The translations under genes were made by a program, and so were the position numbers. 32,772 bases of DNA from Dolichospermum circinale AWQC310F (GTDB lineage: Bacteria; Cyanobacteriota; Cyanobacteriia; Cyanobacteriales; Nostocaceae), in assembly GCF_000426925.1 (NCBI RefSeq), contig NZ_KE384716.1, positions 114,850 to 147,621 of the forward strand. Direction: 5' to 3'. The notes beneath the pieces are model-generated. The model ran no database searches. It was not told the origin of the DNA and saw only the letters and a list, made by a program, of their open reading frames with translations. Positions 15,029 to 22,813 of the stretch are shown piece after piece. Numbering within the stretch: position 1 is the stretch's first letter; each line of letters starts with the position of its first letter.

Positions 15029-16150
15029 ATGCGATCCTCAGAGCTACTACTAATATTTTCTAGTTCAAGTTATCCGACACATAAATCTTCAGGACTTACC
15101 CTGGCGCAGTTGATTCAGGAAGCATTTGATCAGGGTTATTCTGATATTCACTTAGGAGTAGGAGAAATCCCCCGCTTCCGCGACCGAGGAGAGATGCAAA
15201 CCACCAATTATCCTGAAACTGATAAAGCAACCTTTATGAGTTGGTTGCGGGAGATTCTCAGTGATGAAGAAATTCAAAGCTTTCAAAAACAGCTAGAATT
15301 TGATGGTGCGGTTCAATATGATTTTGTCCGTGTGCGGATTAATATCTTTGATGCCTTGCGTGGTTATGGAATGGTACTGCGGTTAATTCCTCTGGAAATT
15401 CTATCTATCGAGGAGTTGTGTTTACCACCTATAATTCAAGACATTTGTAATTATCAAAAGGGCTTGATTTTGATTACAGGTCCAACTGGTTCAGGTAAGT
15501 CAACAACAATGGCTGCAATGGTTGACTATATCAATCGGACAATGCTCAAGCATATCATTACAATTGAAGATCCGATAGAGTTTGTCCACCAAAGTCGTAA
15601 GTCCCTAGTTAGACAACGGGAAGTGGGAATGCACACCCTCAAGTTCGATAACGCCTTAAAGGCAGCTTTGCGTGCTGACCCAGATGTCATTCTTCTTGGG
15701 GAAATGCGGGATAAGGAAACGGTGAATACTGCATTGAAAGCCGCACAAACAGGTCACTTAGTTATGGGAACTCTGCACACTAATAGTGCTGTAAAAAGTA
15801 TTGAACGAATCCTCAACTTATATACAGGTGAAGAACAAGAAGCTATGCGCGTAGTACTGGCTGAATCCTTATTAGCTATAGTTTCTCAAGGTTTGTGCCG
15901 GACGGCAGATAGTAAACGCTGTGCTTTCCACGATATCCTCATTAATACTGAGGCCGTCAAAGATTGGGTGAAAACAGGTAATTATGATGAAATTGAAGCG
16001 TTAATGAAACAATCAGGCTTTGATGGCATGATCACAATCAATCAGTCATTGTTTAACCTCTATCAAGAAGGCCGTATCACCGAAGAAACAGCTTTGGAAA
16101 TGTCCCCAACTCCTAACGAAATGGCGCAATTCCTCCGAGGTCGTTTTTAA
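15029..16150 (+). CDS. PilT-like type IV pilus ATPase (variant, possibly PilT2)
   Basis: A secretion-superfamily ATPase of 373 residues, the usual PilT length. Walker A GPTGSGKST is at 151-159, the Asp box IITIEDPIEFVH at 176-187, Walker B ADPDVILLGEMRD at 216-228 and the His box GHLVMGTLHT at 242-251. PilT motors power pilus retraction at the cytoplasmic membrane. The C-terminal AIRNLIRE motif of classical PilT is replaced here by AVKDWVKT (309-316), so it is likely one of the secondary cyanobacterial PilT paralogues. Starts farther in would cut the N-terminal PAS-like domain. The KaiB-domain and metallo-hydrolase genes follow on the same strand with short gaps, suggesting an operon. Confidence 0.85.
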   Translation: MRSSELLLIFSSSSYPTHKSSGLTLAQLIQEAFDQGYSDIHLGVGEIPRFRDRGEMQTTNYPETDKATFMSWLREILSDEEIQSFQKQLEFDGAVQYDFVRVRINIFDALRGYGMVLRLIPLEILSIEELCLPPIIQDICNYQKGLILITGPTGSGKSTTMAAMVDYINRTMLKHIITIEDPIEFVHQSRKSLVRQREVGMHTLKFDNALKAALRADPDVILLGEMRDKETVNTALKAAQTGHLVMGTLHTNSAVKSIERILNLYTGEEQEAMRVVLAESLLAIVSQGLCRTADSKRCAFHDILINTEAVKDWVKTGNYDEIEALMKQSGFDGMITINQSLFNLYQEGRITEETALEMSPTPNEMAQFLRGRF

Positions 16151-16178
16151 TGGGGAATTAATTGGAGATGTCTCATAA

Positions 16179-16216
16179 CCACTGACCGCTAACCACTAAC
16201 TGCTAACCATTAACCA
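16179..16216. repeat. Heptameric short tandem repeat abutting a start codon
   Basis: Five units of 7 bp (CCACTGA, CCGCTAA, CCACTAA, CTGCTAA, CCATTAA) plus CCA run directly into the ATG at 16217. The repeat occupies the position where a ribosome-binding site would lie. Heptameric repeats of this kind are typical of Nostocales genomes. Confidence 0.75.
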
Positions 16217-16987
16217 ATGACTAAGTTGAATGTAGATAAACTATCTAAGCCGCAGTTATTCAAGGGTATTGCTTTGTTTACACCCGGAGGAGATTTAATT
16301 TATTGTATTGATCCTAGTAAACAAGGAAGATGGCATTTAAATCTGTGTGCGGCTTTGCGGGAAATCCTCGATTTACCAGAACCGCCACATTTTTTAGTTC
16401 CTTGTTATACTGCAACTATTGATCATTGGTTAAATCCTCGGACTCAAAAAGTCCAAATCTTTGCCGAGGCTTATCCCGCAGTTATGCGTCACCAAGCTCT
16501 GCTAAATGCGATTTTTGCGACTGGGGATTTAGTCTGGCAATCAGCAGCCTGGCAAGATGGATTGTGCGATCGCCTGGTATTATCAACTTATCGTGCTGCA
16601 TTTCCTCAACTGTGGCAAGATCATGATTTAATTGTGCGTCTAGATTTAACTGATTCTCCCTCGCAGTATCAACAACCAATCATGACTACACAACCTGCAT
16701 CCCAAAATATCCCAGGTGATCCAGGTTTTGTTTTACGCTTGTTTGTTGCTGGACATAGTATAACCACTGAAAAAATTTTACAAAACTTGCACGAATCATT
16801 AGAACTATCTCTAGGGTATCCTTATACTCTTAAAGTAGTTGATGTTCTCACTAATCCAGAACAGGCGGAAATTGATCAAGTTTCTGCTACTCCTACCTTG
16901 GTTAAGGTTTGGCCTCATCCAATTCGGCGCATGGTTGGTAATTTAGATAACATTGATAAAGTTCTACAGATGTTAGCGGGACAGTAA
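16217..16987 (+). CDS. KaiB-like thioredoxin-fold domain protein with a conserved-looking N-terminal domain
   Basis: Residues 171-254 align closely with the clock protein KaiB: FVLRLFVAG, KVVDVLTNPEQAE, then ATPTLVKVWPHPIRRMVGNL, which mirrors the KaiB ATPTLAKVLPPPVRRIIGDL core. KaiB itself is about 100 residues; here a further 165 residues precede it. Residues 14-145 form a soluble mixed domain (FKGIALFTPGGDLIYCID, HFLVPCY, DRLVLSTYRAAFP) that I cannot assign, joined by a Gln/Pro-rich linker (148-168). Unlike SasA, there is no histidine-kinase part. Position behind the PilT-like ATPase suggests a link with pilus or phototaxis control, which is inference. No Shine-Dalgarno is visible because heptamer repeats fill that position. 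Confidence 0.75.
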   Translation: MTKLNVDKLSKPQLFKGIALFTPGGDLIYCIDPSKQGRWHLNLCAALREILDLPEPPHFLVPCYTATIDHWLNPRTQKVQIFAEAYPAVMRHQALLNAIFATGDLVWQSAAWQDGLCDRLVLSTYRAAFPQLWQDHDLIVRLDLTDSPSQYQQPIMTTQPASQNIPGDPGFVLRLFVAGHSITTEKILQNLHESLELSLGYPYTLKVVDVLTNPEQAEIDQVSATPTLVKVWPHPIRRMVGNLDNIDKVLQMLAGQ

Positions 16988-16990
16988 ATC

Positions 16991-17018
16991 ATTTCCAATT
17001 TCCAATGTCCAATTTAAA
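16991..17018. repeat. Heptameric short tandem repeat between the KaiB-fusion and MBL genes
   Basis: Units ATTTCCA, ATTTCCA, ATGTCCA and ATTTAAA follow the KaiB-fusion stop codon. The ATG at 17005 belongs to the third unit, so it is unlikely to be the true start of the next gene. Confidence 0.65.
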
Positions 17019-17037
17019 ATTTGAGGATTTGTATAAT

Positions 17038-17790
17038 ATGAACTTTACTTGGTTAGATAGCAATAGTTGGTTAATTGAAATTGGTCAACAGCGAATACTA
17101 ATTGACCCCTGGTTAATTGGTACTTTAACCTTTAACAATTTAGATTGGTTATTCAAAGGTTATCGTTCTCAGGATCGGTCAATACCAGATAATATAAATT
17201 TAATTCTGCTTTCTCAGGGTTTAGAAGATCACGCACACCCACCCACTTTAAAGCAACTTGACAAAAGTATTCCTGTGGTTGCTTCTCCCAATGCGGCTAA
17301 AGTGGTAGAAAAACTAGGTTATCAACAAATCATCAGTCTTCAACATGGTCAAAGCTTCATTTTAAATCAGCAAATAGAAATTAAAGCTGTTCTTGGTTCT
17401 CCCATTGGACCTACTTTATTAGAAAATGGCTATCTGCTCAAAGATCTAGTAAATAATTCTACATTGTATTATGAACCACATGGCTATCATTCCCCGCAAC
17501 TTCAAGAAATAGCACCCATTGACGTAGTAATTACACCGATCATTGATTTGAGTTTACCCCTACTTGGTCCGATTATCAAAGGTATGAATAGCGCTTTAGA
17601 TGTGGTAAAATCCGTGAGACCTAAATTTATCCTCCCTACCGCAGCGGGAGGGGATATTTTCTTTGAGGGACTTTTGGTAAAATTTCTCCAAGCTAGGGGA
17701 AATACGACAGAATTTCAGACTTTATTAGAAAATAACAATTTAACAACTCAGGTGATCACTCCTCACCCCGGCGAAAAAATTAGTGTTTGA
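17038..17790 (+). CDS. Metallo-beta-lactamase-fold hydrolase family protein
   Basis: A protein of about 250 residues with the beta-lactamase-like alpha-beta/beta-alpha layout of UlaG-like enzymes: WLDSNSWLIEIGQQRILIDPWL at the N-terminus, LILLSQGLEDHAHPPTL where the HxHxDH motif is expected, and YYEPHGYHSP later. The canonical motif is degraded to EDHAHP, so metal binding may be altered. ATG 17038 is chosen because GAGG lies about 12 bases upstream and because the earlier ATG (17005) is inside a heptamer repeat. The gene is 50 bp behind the KaiB-fusion gene and probably in the same transcript. Substrate unknown; it might hydrolyse a phosphoester or lactone. Confidence 0.75.
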   Translation: MNFTWLDSNSWLIEIGQQRILIDPWLIGTLTFNNLDWLFKGYRSQDRSIPDNINLILLSQGLEDHAHPPTLKQLDKSIPVVASPNAAKVVEKLGYQQIISLQHGQSFILNQQIEIKAVLGSPIGPTLLENGYLLKDLVNNSTLYYEPHGYHSPQLQEIAPIDVVITPIIDLSLPLLGPIIKGMNSALDVVKSVRPKFILPTAAGGDIFFEGLLVKFLQARGNTTEFQTLLENNNLTTQVITPHPGEKISV

Positions 17791-17947
17791 ATTATGGAAA
17801 AACCAACCACTCCGGGACAGGGAGGAATAAGAGTTTAAATTGATTTCTGGTAAGTAAGTCATCAGGATGTTATTATTTGCGGTTGAAGCACCTGATATCA
17901 ATTTAACTATATCAAGTCTTCTAAATATCTGAGGAGTGTGACTAACT

Positions 17948-19258
17948 ATGTCGAAAATTCGTGTCTCTCTAGCTTTAAGTATAGCTACCATAGCCAGTGG
18001 TTTCTTTTTAGCCGCTTGTGAAAGTCCTAAACCACCGGCTACGGAGGTTAGTACCGCTTCACCAACACCTAAGACTACAACCAGTGATACCAAGGGATTG
18101 AAAATTGGTAGTTTATTACCCACCACTGGTGACTTGGCTTCTATTGGACAACAAATGGTTGGTTCTGTTCCCTTACTGGTGGAAACCGTTAACGCTTGTG
18201 GAGGTGTCAATGGTGAAAAAGTCAGTTTGGTAGAAGTAGACGACCAGACTGACCCTAAAGCCGGCGCTGCGGGTATGACTAAATTAGCAACTTTAGATAA
18301 AGTTGGTGGTGTGGTTGGTTCTTTTGCGAGTAGTGTTTCCACTGCGGCGGTTTCCGTGGCTGTACCTAATAAAGTCATGCTGATTTCTCCTGGTAGCACT
18401 AGCCCTGTATTTACTGACAAAGCTCAAAAAGGCGACTTTAAAGGCTTTTGGGCGCGGACTGCTCCCCCCGATACCTACCAAGCATTAGCTTTAGCCCAAC
18501 TCGCCAAGAAAAAAGGCTTTAAACGAGTTTCCACTGTAGTAATTAATAATGACTATGGTGTGGGTTTTGAAAAAGCATTTGTGCAAACTTTTGAGAAATT
18601 AGGTGGTACAGTAGTTAATAAAGATAAGCCTGTTCGCTACGACCCCAAGGCTCAAACCTTTGATACAGAAGCATCTGCCGCTTTTGCAGGTAAACCAGAT
18701 GCAGTTTTAGCCGTATTGTATGCTGAAACCGGTAGTTTATTCCTGAAAGCTGCTTATCAACAGGGTGTTACCAAAGGTGTACAAATTTTACTCACAGACG
18801 GTGTAAAATCCGATAGTTTCCCTGATCAAGTTGGTAAAGGTAAGGATGGTAAATATATCTTATCTGGCGCAATTGGTACAGTTCCCGGTTCTAGTGGTAA
18901 GGGTTTAGAAAATTTTAATAAACTTTGGAAAGATAAAAAAGGCACTTCTCCAGGAGAATACGCACCTCAAGCCTGGGACGCTGCGGCCTTATTGGTATTA
19001 GCAGCCCAAGCCGCTAAGGAAAATACTGGGGTGGCTATTGCTAGTAAATTGCGAGAAGTAGCTGCTGGAAAGGGTACACCAGTAAGTGATGTTTGTCAAG
19101 GGCTGAAGCTGCTGAAAGAGGGTAAACAGATTAATTACCAAGGCGCAAGCGGTGATGTAGATGTTGATACTAATGGTGATGTCATTGGTACTTACGATGT
19201 TTGGACTGTGGGGGATGATGGTAAAATCAAGGTAATTGACAAAGTAAGTCCTAAATAG
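17948..19258 (+). CDS. ABC transporter substrate-binding lipoprotein, branched-chain/neutral amino-acid type
   Basis: A 436-residue type I periplasmic binding protein (Leu/Ile/Val-binding family). The N-terminus is a lipoprotein signal with lipobox LAAC (Cys24). The mature part begins with a Pro/Thr-rich spacer and then KIGSLLPTTGDLASIGQQM, the usual first strand of this family, followed by VNACGGVNGEKVSLVEVDDQTDPKAG and VVGSFASSVSTAAV. It captures amino acids or related compounds for an inner-membrane permease; no permease or ATPase gene is adjacent, as with the scattered Nat transporter genes of Anabaena, where NatB is a comparable protein. GAGGAG precedes the ATG by about 11 bases. A hairpin terminator follows at 19274. 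Confidence 0.88.
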   Translation: MSKIRVSLALSIATIASGFFLAACESPKPPATEVSTASPTPKTTTSDTKGLKIGSLLPTTGDLASIGQQMVGSVPLLVETVNACGGVNGEKVSLVEVDDQTDPKAGAAGMTKLATLDKVGGVVGSFASSVSTAAVSVAVPNKVMLISPGSTSPVFTDKAQKGDFKGFWARTAPPDTYQALALAQLAKKKGFKRVSTVVINNDYGVGFEKAFVQTFEKLGGTVVNKDKPVRYDPKAQTFDTEASAAFAGKPDAVLAVLYAETGSLFLKAAYQQGVTKGVQILLTDGVKSDSFPDQVGKGKDGKYILSGAIGTVPGSSGKGLENFNKLWKDKKGTSPGEYAPQAWDAAALLVLAAQAAKENTGVAIASKLREVAAGKGTPVSDVCQGLKLLKEGKQINYQGASGDVDVDTNGDVIGTYDVWTVGDDGKIKVIDKVSPK

Positions 19259-19273
19259 AGTACACAAGAGTAT

Positions 19274-19301
19274 GGCCAAGAAGTTAAACTTCCTGGCCTT
19301 T
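19274..19301. terminator. Bidirectional terminator between convergent genes
   Basis: GGCCAAGAAG and CTTCCTGGCC pair around TTAAA with one mismatch on the plus strand (a G-U wobble on the minus strand), followed by TTT on the plus strand. It separates the binding-protein gene from the leftward barrel-protein gene. Confidence 0.7.
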
Positions 19302-19308
19302 AATTGGT

Positions 19309-19893
19309 TTAAAATCCTTTGAAGTTATAACCAACTCCCAGTAAAATACCAACATCAACTGTATCAAAAAATCCAGTGTTTATGGCAGCAGTGGCGGTAA
19401 ATTTTTGATTCAGAGGTATGTCAACACCACCAGTGACTAAAACAGCCGTTTCAGATTTATCAGCAGTTTTAATGATTGCACCTACTCCCAGGTACGGAAC
19501 TATAGTTACAGGATTGGTAAGTGGATCTGCTGGTTTAACAGCAAAGTCGTAGGTGAGAGGAACAAGAAATGTTGTATCTGTTCCTAGAATAACTGACGGT
19601 CTAGCTGATAGAGATTTGGTAAAACGAATTTTACTCATGAAGCTGAAATTACCATCACTCAAGGCTGAAGAGCCGCCTGTTATACCAATGTTAGTACCAA
19701 TACCGATATAGCTACCAGGAGTTTGATTTTGATTGGGTCTGGCTGCTTCAATGTCCGCTTGTGCTATTTGATTAGATAGTTGTGTTTTTTCAGACACTGT
19801 TTGAGCATTTACGGAATGCCCACCACCTAAAATTACCAAAGCCGCAATACCTGGTAAGGCTAAAAAATTTTTACCAAGAATAATATTACTCAT
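19309..19893 (-). CDS. Probable outer-membrane beta-barrel protein
   Basis: A 194-residue secreted protein. The signal peptide (to about residue 30, ending VNAQ) has a hydrophobic core ALPGIAALVILGGG. The rest alternates polar and hydrophobic residues in short strands rich in Gly and Thr (GSYIGIGTNIGITGG, KFTATAAINTGFF, VGILLGVGYNFKGF) and ends in Phe, the usual signal for outer-membrane barrel assembly. About eight strands could fit. ATG 19893 is preferred to a GTG two codons upstream because GAGAAG lies near it. Specific family not recognised; a role in outer-membrane structure or adhesion is only a guess. Confidence 0.7.
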   Translation of the reverse strand: MSNIILGKNFLALPGIAALVILGGGHSVNAQTVSEKTQLSNQIAQADIEAARPNQNQTPGSYIGIGTNIGITGGSSALSDGNFSFMSKIRFTKSLSARPSVILGTDTTFLVPLTYDFAVKPADPLTNPVTIVPYLGVGAIIKTADKSETAVLVTGGVDIPLNQKFTATAAINTGFFDTVDVGILLGVGYNFKGF

Positions 19894-20043
19894 GTTCACT
19901 TCTCACTAGATTTAAGATTGACACCTGTTTAGATATCATCCTCAGTTAACAAATTTCGTTAATACTCACCATTTAACACCAAAAATCAAAATTTGCATCC
20001 TGATTTTGTTTAATTGACTAATTTTTTGTCAGCATTGGTGACA

Positions 20044-20100
20044 TACAGCGATTTTCGGGTAAATGAACCACGGTTTTTGATCTGGCGTAGAGACGCAAAG
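20044..20100 (+). repeat. 57-bp dispersed repeat, copy B
   Basis: Begins TACAGCGATTTT, continues through GAACCACGGTTTTTG and ends with AGACGCAAAG. It is the same element as 3510-3566 in opposite orientation, identical over most positions with small compensating indels. Its 3' end includes the GTAGAGACG motif common to other palindromes in this window. Confidence 0.75.
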
Positions 20101-20132
20101 AAGAATTACTGTTAATGCAGTACAGTTGACAA

Positions 20133-20232
20133 TAGACATCTGGAGGTAAAGATTGTAGAGAGAGAAACCTAGTCAGGTCAAATCTCTACAATGGTTCTAG
20201 AAACGGCACATTTAATTTTCACCAGATGTCTA
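20133..20232. repeat. 100-bp fold-back element with nested inverted repeats
   Basis: Outer arms TAGACATCTGG (20133-20143) and CCAGATGTCTA (20222-20232) are perfect 11-bp inverted repeats at the exact ends of a 100-bp unit. Inner arms ATTGTAGAGA (20152-20161) and TCTCTACAAT (20183-20192) are also perfect. It is non-coding, so it resembles a miniature inverted-repeat element; I see no clear target-site duplication. Confidence 0.55.
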
Positions 20233-20264
20233 GTCTCCAGGGAATTGCTATACCAAGGCACTAA

Positions 20265-21767
20265 TTAGTTAGATATCATTGTTCCCAGGGCGGCTATTAA
20301 CTTATCCACACTTTCAGGACGACTATTAAAACCCATTAAACCCACACGCCAAACTTTACCAGCTAATTCACCCAAACCGCCACCAATCTCAATATGATGC
20401 TCAAGTAATAATTGGCGTGCGACCAACTTACCATTTACGCCTTCAGGAATGCAGACAGTAGTTAAAGTTGGTAGCCTGTATTCCTTCTCAACGTGCATTT
20501 TTAAACCCATATCTTCCAATCCTTCCCAAAGATATTCTACATTCTTTTGATGACGTTGCCAGCAATTTGCTAAACCTTCTTCGGCCACTAAACGCAGAGC
20601 TTCCCGTAAACCATAATATAAATTAATCGGTGCAGTGTGGTGATATGTGCGCTCAGTACCCCAATATTTCCCCAACAATGTCATATCTAAATACCAGTTT
20701 GCCACCTGAGATTGACGCTTGTGTAACTTCTCCATTGCTCGCGCACTCATAGTAAATGGTGACGCACCTGGAGAGCAACCCAAACCCTTTTGACTACAGC
20801 TATAAGCTAAATCAACACCCCACTCATCCAAAAAGATGGGAACACCACCTAAACTAGTCACGGTATCTACTAATAATAACGTACCATGCTGACGACACAA
20901 CTCACCCACACCTTCCAAAGGTTGACGAGCACCGGTGGAAGTCTCTGCATGAACTAAAGCTAAAATTGCCGGTTTATGGGTAGCTACTGCGGCGCTAATT
21001 TCCTCCAAATTGAAAACTTGTCCCCAAGGCTTAGTAATAGTTCTTACATCTGCGCCATATCTGCCCGCCATATCTACCAAACGATTACCGAAATAACCAG
21101 CCACACCAATTAATACCACATCACCCGGTTCTACAGAATTAGCTAGAGAGGCTTCCATTGCAGCAGTACCCGTGCCACTGACAGCGATAGTATGGGGGTT
21201 TTCCGTTTGCCATAGGTAGCGTAACAGAGATTGAATCTCATCCATCAGGGTTAAAAAAGCCGGATCTAAATGCCCTACGGGTGTGGTATTCATCGCCTGT
21301 AATACCTCTGGATGGGTGTTAGAAGGACCAGGACCGAGTAATAGACGGTGGGGGATATTTAGGGGTTCTAGTCCTAGACGCTGACTATTGTTGATGGAAA
21401 TTGCGAATGTCATAAATTTATGTAAGATGAAATGAGAATTTAATCGCATGATATAAGGGAATTGTGTTGAGTGTGTTTCTGGTTTGACTAATGGGACGGG
21501 AAGAGGTGATTGATAATCATCAGCCTCTAGCACCAGATTAAATGCTTTGAAGCATTTGACTAGAGACTTTTTATCAACTCTGACATTGCAGTTAAAAATT
21601 TTGCATAAGGTATGAGAGTCTAAGCCAGTCTGAATACTGAGATGATCAAGGGTAAATCTCTTGCTGTTATTTTCGCTATATTCCCTAATTTTTATCGCCT
21701 TCTCAAGTTTATTTAAACCTTGAAAGGTGAGGATTGTCCCACGTTTACGTTTTCTTGGTAGATCCAT
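20265..21767 (-). CDS. Class V aminotransferase (serine-pyruvate/alanine-glyoxylate type) with N-terminal HTH-like extension
   Basis: Residues 119-500 are a complete PLP-dependent aminotransferase of fold type I, the length of the whole usual enzyme: LLLGPGPSNTHPEVLQAM, AVSGTGTAAMEA, LALVHAETSTGARQP, LVDTVTSLGG (Asp300) and YSCSQKGLG with PLP-binding Lys327. The likely role is glyoxylate/serine conversion in photorespiration. Residues 1-88 are a different module: RKRKRGTILTFQGLNKLEKA, FTLDHLSIQTGLDSHTLCKIF and DKKSLVKCFKAFNLVLEADDY, the N-terminal helix-turn-helix-like unit seen on cyanobacterial NACHT, WD40 and pentapeptide proteins. Residues 89-118 look like translated intergenic DNA. The enzyme may therefore really start at ATG 21413 (MTFAISINN), with the upstream part a relic of another gene. 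No strong ribosome-binding site precedes either start. Confidence 0.85.
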   Translation of the reverse strand: MDLPRKRKRGTILTFQGLNKLEKAIKIREYSENNSKRFTLDHLSIQTGLDSHTLCKIFNCNVRVDKKSLVKCFKAFNLVLEADDYQSPLPVPLVKPETHSTQFPYIMRLNSHFILHKFMTFAISINNSQRLGLEPLNIPHRLLLGPGPSNTHPEVLQAMNTTPVGHLDPAFLTLMDEIQSLLRYLWQTENPHTIAVSGTGTAAMEASLANSVEPGDVVLIGVAGYFGNRLVDMAGRYGADVRTITKPWGQVFNLEEISAAVATHKPAILALVHAETSTGARQPLEGVGELCRQHGTLLLVDTVTSLGGVPIFLDEWGVDLAYSCSQKGLGCSPGASPFTMSARAMEKLHKRQSQVANWYLDMTLLGKYWGTERTYHHTAPINLYYGLREALRLVAEEGLANCWQRHQKNVEYLWEGLEDMGLKMHVEKEYRLPTLTTVCIPEGVNGKLVARQLLLEHHIEIGGGLGELAGKVWRVGLMGFNSRPESVDKLIAALGTMISN

Positions 21768-22151
21768 AAGTGATAAATATAAATTGTTTTAAGCAAAGCC
21801 GAATTGGGCTAGAGGATTAGCTTTAATCGCCGGAAAAATGACTGATTTCAGGAAAACCAGTATTAATCTGACAAGAGTATAAAAATAAAACTAAGAGATT
21901 GAACAGAGTATAGCGGTTAATTTATGTGTTTATCAATACAGCATTTTGCAAAAAAGGGAAGTTTTAACAATTTGAAATAATTCTGCGGTCTAATTGTTTA
22001 CAGTCTCAACGCTTGAAAGGCTTGTGGTAGAGGGGTGAGAGCGATCATTTGTCAGCATTCTTAAGTTCCTTGCTTAAGTTGGCAAACTTCCATTGTTGTA
22101 TATATGTCGAGAGGTATACAATCAACCAAACAGTTTACAGCGATTTTCATA
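21768..22151. other. Divergent intergenic region, nothing clear
   Basis: This gap lies between the leftward aminotransferase ORF and the rightward secreted-protein gene. I see no repeat, terminator or convincing promoter. If the HTH-like module at 21.4-21.77 kb is a gene relic, this may be its former upstream region. Confidence 0.4.
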
Positions 22152-22610
22152 ATGATCATAAATTCACTGAAAAATTCTATGCACTGGGCAAAGATTCTGA
22201 CATTTGCATTTGCTCTGTCATTTCTGATGTTCTTTTTCCCTACAACAGCAATGGCAAATAGTTGTCAGGCTGCCCCTGGAACTGTTTTCAAAGAGCTACC
22301 AGTTAATGGCGGAAGTTTTAGATATGCTGTGATGAAACCAGTAGAGAAAGAACTTGCGATTCGCTCTGTAATTGTTTGCTTAGATCCTCCAATTGCAACT
22401 GGAAAAATTGAAAGCATCATTATAGACGGACCAAGTGGACGTGAGTTTGGTTGTTTTCCTACACGAGTGAGACAAGGTACTAACCTAATTTACGCTTGCG
22501 GTGGTCCGGCTATGTTAAGACGTGGAGAGACGACCTATAGGGCAAGCGGAAGCGGGTTTACACCAGAACAAGTCAAGTTAACAGTTTCCTTAAGTACTGA
22601 CTTTGAATAA
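22152..22610 (+). CDS. Small secreted or periplasmic protein, function unknown
   Basis: The ORF opens at 22104, but ATG 22152 or the later ATG 22179 gives a better signal peptide: WAKILTFAFALSFLMFFFPTTAMAN, with cleavage after AMA. The mature part is about 115 residues, with four cysteines (CQAA, IVCLDPP, FGCFPT, YACGG) able to form two disulfides, and several short strand-like segments (SIIIDGPSGREFG, QVKLTVSLSTDFE). This suggests a small beta-rich extracytoplasmic domain. I do not recognise the family. No ribosome-binding site decides the start. It is followed by a long inverted repeat at 22664-22727 and then the membrane cassette, but is probably transcribed separately. Confidence 0.6.
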   Translation: MIINSLKNSMHWAKILTFAFALSFLMFFFPTTAMANSCQAAPGTVFKELPVNGGSFRYAVMKPVEKELAIRSVIVCLDPPIATGKIESIIIDGPSGREFGCFPTRVRQGTNLIYACGGPAMLRRGETTYRASGSGFTPEQVKLTVSLSTDFE

Positions 22611-22663
22611 TAACCAGCCTGGGTTGAGATTCCAGAATCGAGATGGAATTGATATAGCTTTTC

Positions 22664-22727
22664 TTCCAAACACAACATAGGTCAACCTCATACAAATATA
22701 TGAAATGTTTGCTATTTGTGTTTGGAA
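22664..22727. repeat. 12-bp perfect inverted repeat with 40-nt loop
   Basis: TTCCAAACACAA (22664-22675) pairs with TTGTGTTTGGAA (22716-22727). The right arm is followed by TTTACTGAGATTTTTT. It could terminate the upstream gene or regulate the membrane cassette that starts at 22814. Confidence 0.55.
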
Positions 22728-22813
22728 TTTACTGAGATTTTTTACCGACCAATCAAGTTTACTATGGCAAAAAAACCATGGTTCTAATCAATAGAAAATA
22801 AACCATTAAACCA

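Larger units (their letters stand above)
19894..20264. other. Repeat-bearing intergenic region
   Basis: This 371-bp gap between two leftward genes contains copy B of the 57-bp repeat (20044-20100) and a 100-bp element with nested inverted repeats (20133-20232). No coding frame is credible in it. Confidence 0.6.

Noticed and set aside
16482-16679. Short frames on both strands within the KaiB-fusion gene
   Set aside because: They are shadows of a gene with a well-matched KaiB-like domain in its own frame.
17005-17037. ATG at 17005 as the start of the MBL-fold gene
   Set aside because: The codon is part of a heptamer repeat; ATG 17038 has GAGG upstream and begins directly at the domain.
17740-18420. 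Minus-strand 226-codon frame
   Set aside because: It is antisense to the ABC binding-protein gene, which has a lipobox, a ribosome-binding site and clear family motifs.
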